The position numbers and the translations under genes were made by a program. DNA of 64,000 nucleotides from Sphingomonas natans (lineage in GTDB: Bacteria; Pseudomonadota; Alphaproteobacteria; Sphingomonadales; Sphingomonadaceae), in contig NZ_JAUOTP010000004.1 in the NCBI RefSeq assembly GCF_030546695.1, forward strand, positions 372,001-436,000, in the 5' to 3' direction. The notes beneath the pieces are model-generated. The model saw only the letters and a list, made by a program, of their open reading frames with translations. It had not been told where the DNA came from and searched no databases. This document shows, one piece after another, positions 11,196-19,978 of the stretch. Positions within the stretch are counted from its first letter, which is position 1. Every line of letters begins with the position of its first letter.

Positions 11196-12280
11196 CAGGA
11201 TGCGAGGGCGCGCTGGTCGTCGAGCGCGCCCGCCTGCCAGACGGGAAGCAGCGTCTTCGGCTTGCGCGCCTCGATCAGGCCGTGGCGGTGCAGGCTCTCG
11301 GCGACGATCGTCTCGATCAGCTCGGCATGGCTCCAGCCGCCGAGCCGGGCGGCCATGGCGATCGTCTTGCGCGACCACAGATTGCAGTTGAGATTGACCT
11401 CCAGGAAGTGGACGGCGCCCGTCGTCACATCCAGCCGGAACTCGAACCGGCCATAATCGAACGGCATATATTCGGGCAGGAGCGCGCGCGTCGCCGCCTC
11501 GATCTCGGCCAGACGGGCATGATCGTTGAAGGGCTGGATCGCATAGGCCTGGCCGTCGACGAGATTGCGCTTCTCGGCATAGCTGCGCAGCAGCGACGGA
11601 TCCTCCTGCTCGACGATCATCGTCGGCAGGATGACCGGCTTGCCGTCGACCGTGATCACCGAAACCTCGATGTCGTGGCCCGTGATGAACGGCTCGACGA
11701 TCGCGTCATGACCGTCGGCGTGAATTGCCGCTACCGCATCGCGAACGTCCTGCCATTCGTAGGCGCGGGATACGCCCCAGCTCGCCGACGAGGCGTTGGG
11801 CTTCACGACATAGCTCAAGGCGCGCGGGCAGCGATCCTGCTTGATCGGCATCATCCGCCGGTAGATCGCCCAGTCCGCCGTCTTCAGCCCCCGCGCCCGT
11901 GCGACCGTCTTGGTCAGATGCTTGTCGTCGGAAAGGCCGCGAACGATCGGGCTGCCGCCGAGATAGGGCAGGCCGAGCCGGTTGCAGAGCAATGGCAGCA
12001 TCATCTCCGAATTCAGGAAGCCGCCGCGGTTCAGCAGCGGGAACACGAAATCCGCGTCCACCGGACCGAACAGCGCTTCGTAGCTGTCCGCGACCGAGAG
12101 GTTCAGCCCGATCCCGGTGAGGACGTCGCGTATCTCCGCATGATAGGTCGCGTGCGTACCGTCTTCGCCATCGGCATCGCCCCGCGAGAGAGCGTGCTTC
12201 GCGATGTAGAGGATGCGGAGCCGCGCCTTGGCTTTCTTGGAAATGGACAGCGGGCGAGGTTTGATGAGGCTGCGGGTCAT
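11195..12280 (-). CDS. D-alanine-D-alanine ligase-like ATP-grasp protein
   Basis: A 361-residue protein with Ddl-like ATP-grasp architecture: an N-terminal domain (FPLLNRGGFLNSEMMLPLLC, LGLPYLGGSPIVRGLSDDKH), a central ATP-binding lobe (YVVKPNASSASWGVS) and the Mg-binding C-terminal motif FLEVNLNCNLW. In true Ddl the last motif reads EVNPNPG, so the Mg loop is altered and the substrate is probably not D-alanine. It probably forms an amide or ester with ATP hydrolysis. ATG 12280 is chosen, since the longer frame upstream belongs to the neighbouring gene. It lies 38 bases after the other ATP-grasp gene and overlaps the nucleotidyltransferase by one base. Confidence 0.82.
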   Translation of the reverse strand: MTRSLIKPRPLSISKKAKARLRILYIAKHALSRGDADGEDGTHATYHAEIRDVLTGIGLNLSVADSYEALFGPVDADFVFPLLNRGGFLNSEMMLPLLCNRLGLPYLGGSPIVRGLSDDKHLTKTVARARGLKTADWAIYRRMMPIKQDRCPRALSYVVKPNASSASWGVSRAYEWQDVRDAVAAIHADGHDAIVEPFITGHDIEVSVITVDGKPVILPTMIVEQEDPSLLRSYAEKRNLVDGQAYAIQPFNDHARLAEIEAATRALLPEYMPFDYGRFEFRLDVTTGAVHFLEVNLNCNLWSRKTIAMAARLGGWSHAELIETIVAESLHRHGLIEARKPKTLLPVWQAGALDDQRALAS

Positions 12281-12318
12281 GCTCTTCTGACTAGCCGGCG
12301 GATGCGTAATTTTCGGGG

Positions 12319-13485
12319 CTAGTCGATGACAGTCCGCGCAAGCTGGAAGGCGAGGAGCGCGCCGTAGCGCTCGCCGCCGAGGCCGCGGCGCGCCGCGCGC
12401 TGCGGCATGAGCACGCCCGGCTTGCCATTGCCCTCGATAAGGATCGGGCCATCGGGCGAGAGGCCGACATCCCAGCCGATCAAGGCATAATCGGGGAAGG
12501 CGCGGATATGCGCATCGGCGACCAGCGCTTGCGCGGCCGCCCAATCGGGCAGGCGCCGGCCCGGGATCGGCGCATCGGTCACCGGATGCGCGTCATAATC
12601 GCCGCCGCCATAGCCCTTGCACGCCTGGCCGAGCCTGCCGTCGGCAAGATCGATCGGGCTGAGAAGCCCACCCTGCTTCATATTGTCGACGACCGCGTCC
12701 GGGTTCGAAGGGATGCGCAGGACCGCGCTGACGAGCTCGGGCACACCGGCTTCGTTCAGGATCGTCGTCATCCGGGCCGTCGGCAGCGCGTTCAGCGCGA
12801 GATCGGCCAGAGCGGCATGCGGCGCGATCCGGTGCTGAACGAGCCAGGCATGGCGGCGACGCCCGAAACGCGCGTGCAGCCATTCGGCCCAGGCGCGCGC
12901 ATCCTCGGGCGCGCCGTCGACGAACTCGACACCCGCCCCACCCTCGCCGCGCGCCGGCTTGATCAGCAGCGGCCTGCCGCCCGGAGGCGAGACGATCGAC
13001 ACCCGGCCCTCTGCGATCGTGGCGACGACGATCGGATGAGGAAGGCCGTGCGCGGCGCAGCGCGCATAGAAAGCGATCTTGTCGGCGAGTACGCAGTCAG
13101 CCGCCCATGCGCGCGGATTGATCCGCTTGTTGAGCCCCGCATCCTCGAAGCGCCGAATATAGCCGTTAAGCTGGGCCGGATGCTCGATCCGGAAGAGCGC
13201 GATATCGTTCGGATCGGCGAAGGCCTCGCGCGCGATGGCGATCGCGCGGGTCCGCCAGGCCGCATCCAGCTGATGGCGGCGCTGGACCTTGCGCGCGCGC
13301 AGCGGAACCCAGGCGAGGAAGCCCAGGCCGACAACGCAATCGAGCGCCGCGCGCAGCGGACCGCGAACACGCCGCCGCCGGGCATAATGATCGGCGAGAA
13401 ACCGCCCCGACACGGGCGCGACGACCCCCGGATAGAGCGAATAGGCCTTCTTGGCCCGATACCAGAGCTCGGTCGCCGAGAGCAT
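12319..13485 (-). CDS. Sugar-transfer-associated ATP-grasp protein
   Basis: A 388-residue protein of the ATP-grasp type called sugar-transfer-associated, often found in surface-polysaccharide clusters. Seen are a basic N-terminal region (about 1-95, helical, with one hydrophobic stretch), DKIAFYARCAAHGLPHP, an ATP-lobe motif LLIKPARGEGGAGVEFVDG, an Arg/Thr segment LPTARMTTIL, and the Mg motif LIEGNGKPGVLMPQ. No glycosyltransferase is adjacent, which is unusual for the family. It is the third gene of the five-gene run, 23 bases after the phosphodiesterase gene. Confidence 0.82.
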   Translation of the reverse strand: MLSATELWYRAKKAYSLYPGVVAPVSGRFLADHYARRRRVRGPLRAALDCVVGLGFLAWVPLRARKVQRRHQLDAAWRTRAIAIAREAFADPNDIALFRIEHPAQLNGYIRRFEDAGLNKRINPRAWAADCVLADKIAFYARCAAHGLPHPIVVATIAEGRVSIVSPPGGRPLLIKPARGEGGAGVEFVDGAPEDARAWAEWLHARFGRRRHAWLVQHRIAPHAALADLALNALPTARMTTILNEAGVPELVSAVLRIPSNPDAVVDNMKQGGLLSPIDLADGRLGQACKGYGGGDYDAHPVTDAPIPGRRLPDWAAAQALVADAHIRAFPDYALIGWDVGLSPDGPILIEGNGKPGVLMPQRAARRGLGGERYGALLAFQLARTVID

Positions 13486-13508
13486 CCGCGCCTCGCCGCA
13501 GCGGTCCG

Positions 13509-14804
13509 CTACCGGCGGGCCGCGGCGGGCAGATCCACGCCGAGCGTCTTCGCGAGCATCGGCGCGATCGCGCGCATGTCAATCTGGCCGAGGTCGCCGC
13601 GCGGGGCGATGCCCGGGCCGGCGACGATGAAGGTCGATTGCATCGCCGGATATTCGGGCAAATAGCCGTGCATGCCCTTGTACACCGAAGCGCTCGTCAC
13701 CGGCGCGGCCGGATCGCGCCCGGTCTCGAAACCGGGCTGAAGGGCGACGAGGAAGCTCGCCTCGCGCGGGCCTCCCACTTTCTCGATCGCCGCGCGATCG
13801 AGCACCGCGGCGATATGATAAGCGGGATCGGCCGCCAGCTTGGCGAGCAGCGCGCGCACGCGAGCGACCAGCGCCGCGTCGTCCGGTCGTGCCAGCCGGA
13901 TTGCGGCGGTGCCGCCCGCGATCCACGGCTCGGCCTCCCACGCGCTCACCCTCTGGTCCTTGTCGAGCGTGACGAGGCCGGCGGCGATGAACGGCGCGAA
14001 CAGGTTGACGTCGGTGGAGACGGGCAGGAAACCGTGATCCGAGACGACCGCGATCGTGATGTCGGGACGCGCCTGGCGCGCGGCGTCGATCAATTGGCCG
14101 ACGAGCGCGTCGGTCTTGGTGATCGTCGCATCGGCCTCCGCCGATCCGGGTCCGGAGCGATGCTCCTCATGATCGATCCCGGCGAGATAGATCGTCAGCA
14201 GATCGGGCTTGTCCTCGATCAGTATCCGCGCGGCGAAGCGGACGCGGACGGCATCGCCCTCGACGGTCTCGTCAATCCCCTGCGCATAGGGCCCGAGCGC
14301 CGCCTCGAGCCTCGGCAGCAGGCCGGGCGTGGCCAGCGCTGCCAGCATCTTGCGGTCGTCGTCGCTGCCGGTCCGCCAGATCTGGGGAAGATTCTCGTCG
14401 ATCCCGGCCGCGCCGACCGTCACCGGCCAGTGGACATTGGCGGTGCGCAGGCCCTTGGCATGCGCGGCCTGCCAGAGCGTCGGCACCTTCACGTCGGAGG
14501 CGTACCAGTACCAGCCCTGCTGGTTGATGTTCAGCGGATCGAAGGTCAGATTGTTGGCGATGCCATGCTCTGCTGGAGAGACGCCCGTCACCAAAGTCGT
14601 ATGACTGGGATAGGTCAAGGTCGGCAGGACGCCGGTCACGCCCTTCGCATGCGTGCCTTCACGCGCCAGAGCGGCGAGCCGCGGGGTGCGCTGCGCCGTC
14701 ACGTCGCCGGGCCGCAGCCCGTCGAGCGAGATCAGCAGCACCGGCGACGCGGGGGCGGCGTTCGCCACCCCCAGCGCCACGCAGGCGGCCCACCATTTCA
14801 CCAC
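13509..14804 (-). CDS. Secreted nucleotide pyrophosphatase/phosphodiesterase (NPP, alkaline-phosphatase superfamily)
   Basis: A protein of about 431 residues with a signal peptide (WWAACVALGVANAAPA). It carries the NPP motifs LLISLDGLRPGD (first metal Asp), VLPTLTYPSHTTLVTG (nucleophile Thr at about residue 64), IYLAGIDHEEHR and VVSDHGFLPV, which supply the two-zinc ligands. It should hydrolyse phosphodiester or pyrophosphate bonds of organophosphates in the periplasm. GTG 14804 (or 14801) is chosen because it lies right after the TBDR stop, with GAAGGG upstream; an alternative start at 14837 would overlap the TBDR. It follows the TBDR directly and probably processes the same ligand. Confidence 0.87.
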   Translation of the reverse strand: MVKWWAACVALGVANAAPASPVLLISLDGLRPGDVTAQRTPRLAALAREGTHAKGVTGVLPTLTYPSHTTLVTGVSPAEHGIANNLTFDPLNINQQGWYWYASDVKVPTLWQAAHAKGLRTANVHWPVTVGAAGIDENLPQIWRTGSDDDRKMLAALATPGLLPRLEAALGPYAQGIDETVEGDAVRVRFAARILIEDKPDLLTIYLAGIDHEEHRSGPGSAEADATITKTDALVGQLIDAARQARPDITIAVVSDHGFLPVSTDVNLFAPFIAAGLVTLDKDQRVSAWEAEPWIAGGTAAIRLARPDDAALVARVRALLAKLAADPAYHIAAVLDRAAIEKVGGPREASFLVALQPGFETGRDPAAPVTSASVYKGMHGYLPEYPAMQSTFIVAGPGIAPRGDLGQIDMRAIAPMLAKTLGVDLPAAARR

Positions 14805-14806
14805 GC

Positions 14807-17173
14807 TCAGAAGCCCTTCTTGAGCGTGACGAACCACTGGCGCGGCGCGCCGGCGAGCAGGGTCTGGTTGTCGCCCGAGGCGGTGAAGCCGTTCGAGCCG
14901 ATCGTCGAGACATACTTCTTGTCGGTCAGGTTGGTGACGTTCACGCTGATGCCGATGCCGTCGAGGAAGCCCTCGCCGCGCAGCGTGTAGCCGACCGACG
15001 CATCGACGACGACCCGATCGGGCACCGACTGGTCGTTGAGATAGGTGAAGTAGCGCTTGGTCATATAGTCCGCGCCGGCGCGTGCCATGAACTGGCCGTC
15101 GTCATAGACGACCTCGCCCTTCACCATATGCTTGGGGCTGTCGACCGCGGTCTTGCCGTCGGTCGCGACGAGGACGGTGCCGGCGGCGGAGACGACGTCG
15201 TCGGCATATTTGCTGTTGTTGTACGAATAGCTGGCGAACAGCGAGACGGCCGGCATGATGCGATAATTGGCGGTGAATTCGGCGCCATAGGTGTGGACCC
15301 CGCCGACATTGTTGAGCGTCGAGGGATTGCCGATGATGCCGGCGCCGTTCTGGAAGGCGAGCAGGCGGTTGGTGAAGTCGACATAATAGCCGACCGCCGA
15401 GGCCTGGAGCGGACCCTGGCGGAAGCGGACGCCGCCTTCATAGGTCTTGGACCGCTCGGGCTTGAGCTGCCCGCGGATCGCGTCGAAGCCGACCTGCGTG
15501 GTCGAGAAGGGCCCGGTCGTCGCCGAGCCGACGAACGCGCGCATATTCTCGGTATAGTCGGCGAACACTTCGGTCGACGACGTCGCGTGATAGATGATTC
15601 CCGCCTGCGGCTGGAACCAGTCGCGCGCATCGATGCGACCCGAGGCCAGACCACCCGAAATCTTCATCGCCGCGCGGTTGATGACGTGAACGCCCTTCCA
15701 GCCGCCGTTGAGCACGAGCTGATCGTCGAGCAGCTTGATCGTGTCCTCGACATTATACTGGACCGTCTCGGTATCGTAGGTGCCGTCCCACTGGGTTAGA
15801 TACGGGTTCTTCTGGAACTCCAGCGTGTCGCGATTGGGCGTCGCGCTGTCGGTCATGCCGTAGAAGCGGCGCGCCTGACGGAAGGTGTTGCTTTCATACC
15901 AGCCGCCCACCGCGAACGTGTTGATCCCATGCTCCCACGTCGCCTGGCTCAGCGCGCCGCCGCGATGCATCGAATATTCGGTGGTGCGGAAGCCGAGTGG
16001 GCTGGGCGCGGTGATCGCGCTGCCGTCGTCGTTGAACGCGCCCGCCGGGGTCGGCGAATAGGGCGTGATCCACGAGCCCTGGCCCTTGTTGGTGTGGTAA
16101 TAGCCGGTCGTCTTGAGCGTGAATTCGGGCGTCAGGTGCGCGTCGAACGTCAGCCCACCCAGATAATCGCGGCGCAGGCCGCCGGCATCGAAATACTGAT
16201 CGTCAATCGTCACGCCGGCGGGAAGGCTGTTCGCCGCGCCCGCCCAGACAGCGCGCCCGCCGGCTGCGATCGAGACCGAGTTCTGATACGCCTTGGCGAG
16301 CGCGATCGCCGTCGGATAATCTTCGGAGCGCGTGAAATTGTCGAGGCGCAGGCCGCGCCGCGCGATCATGTCGAGGCTGAGATCCTGATAATCGGTCTCG
16401 CGGCGATCCGAGAAATTCAGGAAGCCGGTGATGCTGCCGAGATCGCCGAGATCCTTGACCAGCTTGGCATTGGCCTGATGCTGGCGCTGCGGGCCGTCGC
16501 CCTTCCACTTGTCGGTCTTGTAATAAGCGTAGCTGACATAGCCCTTGAGGCCCGAGCCGCCGATATCGCCCGAATCAAGCCGGATATAGCCGCGCACCGT
16601 ATCGTCCGCGCCGTAAGTCCCGGCGACGGAGATGTCGGTCTTTTCCTTGGGGGCGGACGAGTAGAACTGGATCGTGCCGCCGAGATTGCTGGTCGATGCC
16701 GTCGCCAGCGCGCCCGCGCCCTGCGACACGGTCGTGCGCCCGACATTCTCGGAGATGATCGCGCGGCTGATATGGAGGCCGTTGACGTTGCCGTAGCTCA
16801 TGTCGCCGAGCGGCACGTCGTCGAGCGTGAAGCCGAGCTGGTTCTGGTTGAAGCCGCGCAGCGAGATGCGCACTGCCCATTCGTAAGCGCCGAACGGATC
16901 GGCCGACTGGAAGTTGACGCCCGGCAGCTTCGAGATCGCCTTGAGCGGGCTCGCGCCGGGCACCAGCCGCGCGATGTCGAGGCTCGTCACTTCCTGCACC
17001 TGGCGGCTGCGGCCGAAGCCCAGCACCGTGATCTCGCCGGCATCGTCCGCATCGGCCGCGCCCATCGGGGCGGCGTCGGCGGCAGCCGCGGCGGGTTCGG
17101 CCCACGCGGCCGCCGGTGCGAGTGCGACGAGTGCAAGGAGCGCGACATTCGCCAGCGCGGTCGATTTGGTCAT
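14807..17173 (-). CDS. TonB-dependent outer-membrane receptor
   Basis: A 788-residue TonB-dependent receptor. A Sec signal peptide (MTKSTALANVALLALVALAP, cleavage near AWA) is followed by a TonB box-like stretch (GEITVLGFGRSRQVQEV), the plug domain (about 50-160, LRGFNQNQLGFTLDDVPLGD) and a beta-barrel ending in FVTLKKGF with the terminal aromatic residue. It is first in a tight five-gene run with the NPP phosphodiesterase, so the ligand is plausibly an organophosphate. It is transcribed divergently from a second TBDR. Confidence 0.93.
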   Translation of the reverse strand: MTKSTALANVALLALVALAPAAAWAEPAAAAADAAPMGAADADDAGEITVLGFGRSRQVQEVTSLDIARLVPGASPLKAISKLPGVNFQSADPFGAYEWAVRISLRGFNQNQLGFTLDDVPLGDMSYGNVNGLHISRAIISENVGRTTVSQGAGALATASTSNLGGTIQFYSSAPKEKTDISVAGTYGADDTVRGYIRLDSGDIGGSGLKGYVSYAYYKTDKWKGDGPQRQHQANAKLVKDLGDLGSITGFLNFSDRRETDYQDLSLDMIARRGLRLDNFTRSEDYPTAIALAKAYQNSVSIAAGGRAVWAGAANSLPAGVTIDDQYFDAGGLRRDYLGGLTFDAHLTPEFTLKTTGYYHTNKGQGSWITPYSPTPAGAFNDDGSAITAPSPLGFRTTEYSMHRGGALSQATWEHGINTFAVGGWYESNTFRQARRFYGMTDSATPNRDTLEFQKNPYLTQWDGTYDTETVQYNVEDTIKLLDDQLVLNGGWKGVHVINRAAMKISGGLASGRIDARDWFQPQAGIIYHATSSTEVFADYTENMRAFVGSATTGPFSTTQVGFDAIRGQLKPERSKTYEGGVRFRQGPLQASAVGYYVDFTNRLLAFQNGAGIIGNPSTLNNVGGVHTYGAEFTANYRIMPAVSLFASYSYNNSKYADDVVSAAGTVLVATDGKTAVDSPKHMVKGEVVYDDGQFMARAGADYMTKRYFTYLNDQSVPDRVVVDASVGYTLRGEGFLDGIGISVNVTNLTDKKYVSTIGSNGFTASGDNQTLLAGAPRQWFVTLKKGF

Positions 17174-17317
17174 GGATGGAGCCCTTTCGCGCCGATCTGG
17201 CGTCTGGGCGCTCGATGGCGGCGCTCCGTTGCGGGAGCATGACGATATGCGGTCAGATTGACGGCACTGCGGCGAACCGAGATCGCCGCCGATTTCCCGG
17301 ATATATCCACTGCCGCG

Positions 17318-17335
17318 GCGTCATCGAACTGTCGC
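17318..17335 (+). promoter_or_regulatory. Candidate Pho box upstream of the second TBDR
   Basis: The 18-base string GCGTCAT-CGAA-CTGTCGC matches the PhoB direct-repeat consensus (CTGTCAT-4-CTGTCAC) at 11 of 14 positions with the correct 11-base periodicity. It ends 35 bases before the ATG at 17371. No good -10 hexamer follows it. The context (phosphatase, phosphate transporter) raises the prior, but the match is by eye only. Confidence 0.4.
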
Positions 17336-17370
17336 CGATCATGCCTAGCGCGCCCTCAAAAGGGGCAGAC

Positions 17371-19965
17371 ATGATGCAGAAATACTGGATGGCAGGCGCT
17401 TGCCTGGCGGCGATGTTGATGGCGGACGCCGCCTTCGCGGCGGATCCGGCGCCCGCCGCCGACATCGGCGCGGGCGACGCAGGCGACATCGTCGTGACCG
17501 GCACGCGCCAGGGCGAGGCCAAGGCGATCAGCACCAAGAAGGAAGCGCTCAACATCGTCGAGGCGCTCTACGCCAACGATGTCGGCAAGCTGCCCGATCA
17601 GAATGTCGCAGAGGCCGTGAAGCGCCTGCCCGGCCTGACCGTCGCCAACGATCAGGGCGAAGGCCGCTACGTCGTGATCCGCGGGATCAATCCCAATCTC
17701 GTCAACGTCACATTGAACGGACTGACCCTGCCCGCGCCCGAGCCGGACGGCCGGCAGGTGAAGCTGGACGATATTCCCTCCGCGCTGATCTCCTCGGTCG
17801 TCGTGACCAAGGCGATCACCGCAGATCAGGACGCCAACGCCATCGGCGGCGCGGTCGACATCCGCACCTTGGGCGCGTTCGATCGCAACAAGAGCTTCTT
17901 CCTCGATGCCCGCGCGGCATATGGCTGGGCAAAGCTCGGCGAGAACCATCCGTGGGAGGGCGACGCGCAGGTCGGCGGCATTTTCGGTTCGGACGGCCAG
18001 TTCGGCGCGGTGCTCTCGTTCAATTATTCGAAGCGTCCGATCGAGTCCGAGAATTTCCAGGGCTCCGCGAACTGGCGTGCGACCGCGACCGCGGCGGGCG
18101 TCACGCGCGGCTTCGTCGTTCCCGACAATTATGGCCTGCGCGACTATAATCTCACCCGCAAGCGGCTCGGCGCGGTCGCCAATTTCGATTGGCATCCCGA
18201 TGACGTGACCAAGGTCTGGCTGCGCACCAGCTATTCGAAGTTCGACGACAATGAAGTGCGTGATCAGAATCTGATCGAAAACCAGACCTTCTCGGCCGCG
18301 CAGATCGCCGCCCAGACCGCGACGACCGGCAGCTTCACCGGGCGCGGCAGCATCCGCATCCGCCGCCGGATCGAGAAGGACAATACCAAGTCGGTCCAGT
18401 CGGGCGGCACGTTCCAGCTCGGCACGGGCACGCTCGACATCTCCGGCGCCTTCACGCGGGCGACCAAGAAGGACCCGCTGCGCTCGGAATATAATATCCG
18501 CACCGGCGGCACCGCGCTGACGGTCAATTACGATCTGACCAACTCGCCGTTCGTGATGACCGCGACCAACACGCCCGCGCTGACCGCCTACACGCTCAAC
18601 AGCGTCAATTATGATCGCCGGCTTGCGGTGGAGACTTTGTGGCAGGGCCGCGCCGATTACACGCTGCCGATCGGGCTGGGCGACGAGAGCAATATCAAGT
18701 TCGGCGGCAAATATCTCGATCGCCACAAGACCAACAATCGCGATTACGAGACATACAGCCTGACGGCGGGCCGCACCTTCACGCTAGCCAACGCCGCTTA
18801 TACCGGCAGCACGACCTTCTATGACGGCGACTACGCCTTCGGCCCGCGTATCAGCTACGATACCGCGCAGGCTTACCTTGCCGCCAATCCCGGCACGATC
18901 ACGCTGAACCGGGCGAGTTCGATCGCGAATGCGCTGGCAAACGACTATGACGCCAAGGAGCGGATCGCGGCGGGCTATGTGATGGCGACGCTGAAGTTCG
19001 GCGGACTGACGCTGCTGCCCGGCGTCCGCATCGAGAATACGCGCGACAAGGTCCGGGGCAAGCTGATCACCGCCGCCTCGGCGCTCGATCAGGGCTTCAA
19101 CAGCTCGGTCTCGAAGAGCTACACGGACTTCTTCCCGAGCCTCAGCGCGAAATTCTCGGTGACGCCGGCCTTCGTCCTGCGCGGCGCGGTGACGACCGCG
19201 ATCGGCCGGCCCAATTATCCGGATCTGTCGCCCTACCAATCAGTGGACACGACGACGACGCCGCGGCCGACGATCACGCTCGGCAATCCCGACGTGAAGC
19301 CCTACAAGGCCGTGAGCGCGGACATCGCCGCCGAATATTATCTGCCGGGCTCGGGCATCGTCTCGCTCGGCTTCTTCTACAAGCACCTGAAGAACCCGAT
19401 CTACACGCTGACCGTGATCAACACGTCCGGCACGTTCGCCGGCCAGACCTTCGCCAATGCGGATCTGGTGCAGGCGCAGAATCTCGATCATGCAAATCTG
19501 AAGGGCATCGAGGCCAATCTGCAGAAACGCTTCGATTTCCTGCCCTCGCCGCTCGACGGCTTCGGCATCGCCGCCAATTATACCCGCGTCACGGGCCATG
19601 CGACGAGCGGGCTGACCGGCGTCAGCCGCATCACCGACGCGCCTTTGTTCCTGCAATCGAAGAACAGCGGCACGGTCCAGGTCTTCTACGAGAAATATGG
19701 CGCGGCGATCCGCGTCGCCTACACCTATCGCTCCAAATATCTCGACACGCTCGGCACCGATGCCTCGACCGATCAATATACGGATCATAACGGCCAGCTC
19801 GACGTGAATGCGAGCTACCAGGTCTCGCCGCAGCTGACCTTCTTCGCCAATGCGACGAACCTGACGGACGCCGCGTGGCGACGGTTCGTGGGCGTGAAGA
19901 ACCAGCTGATCGAGCGCGAGCGCTACGATTATACGGTGCGTTGGGGCGCGCAGCTCCATTTCTAG
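17371..19965 (+). CDS. TonB-dependent outer-membrane receptor (phytase-associated)
   Basis: An 864-residue receptor with signal peptide (KYWMAGACLAAMLMADAAFA), a TonB box region (GDIVVTGTRQGEAKAI), a plug (LPDQNVAEAVKRLPG, then RYVVIRGINPNLVNVTLNG and DANAIGGAVDIRT, as in the large Caulobacter/Xanthomonas TBDR subfamily) and a barrel with C-terminal Phe. ATG 17371 is chosen because AGGGG lies just upstream. The histidine acid phosphatase begins 13 bases after the stop, so the two probably form one transcript for uptake of a phosphorylated compound such as phytate or its breakdown products (inference). Confidence 0.93.
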   Translation: MMQKYWMAGACLAAMLMADAAFAADPAPAADIGAGDAGDIVVTGTRQGEAKAISTKKEALNIVEALYANDVGKLPDQNVAEAVKRLPGLTVANDQGEGRYVVIRGINPNLVNVTLNGLTLPAPEPDGRQVKLDDIPSALISSVVVTKAITADQDANAIGGAVDIRTLGAFDRNKSFFLDARAAYGWAKLGENHPWEGDAQVGGIFGSDGQFGAVLSFNYSKRPIESENFQGSANWRATATAAGVTRGFVVPDNYGLRDYNLTRKRLGAVANFDWHPDDVTKVWLRTSYSKFDDNEVRDQNLIENQTFSAAQIAAQTATTGSFTGRGSIRIRRRIEKDNTKSVQSGGTFQLGTGTLDISGAFTRATKKDPLRSEYNIRTGGTALTVNYDLTNSPFVMTATNTPALTAYTLNSVNYDRRLAVETLWQGRADYTLPIGLGDESNIKFGGKYLDRHKTNNRDYETYSLTAGRTFTLANAAYTGSTTFYDGDYAFGPRISYDTAQAYLAANPGTITLNRASSIANALANDYDAKERIAAGYVMATLKFGGLTLLPGVRIENTRDKVRGKLITAASALDQGFNSSVSKSYTDFFPSLSAKFSVTPAFVLRGAVTTAIGRPNYPDLSPYQSVDTTTTPRPTITLGNPDVKPYKAVSADIAAEYYLPGSGIVSLGFFYKHLKNPIYTLTVINTSGTFAGQTFANADLVQAQNLDHANLKGIEANLQKRFDFLPSPLDGFGIAANYTRVTGHATSGLTGVSRITDAPLFLQSKNSGTVQVFYEKYGAAIRVAYTYRSKYLDTLGTDASTDQYTDHNGQLDVNASYQVSPQLTFFANATNLTDAAWRRFVGVKNQLIERERYDYTVRWGAQLHF

Positions 19966-19978
19966 GAGCCGCCTTGCC

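Noticed and set aside
11195-12280. Peptidoglycan D-Ala-D-Ala ligase (ddl)
   Set aside because: The Mg motif is NLNCN rather than NPNPG, and the gene is not in a cell-wall cluster; only the family is called.
17174-17370. Pho box oriented to the minus-strand TBDR
   Set aside because: The nearest candidate (CCGTCAA-TCTG-ACCGCAT) matches only 8 of 14 positions.
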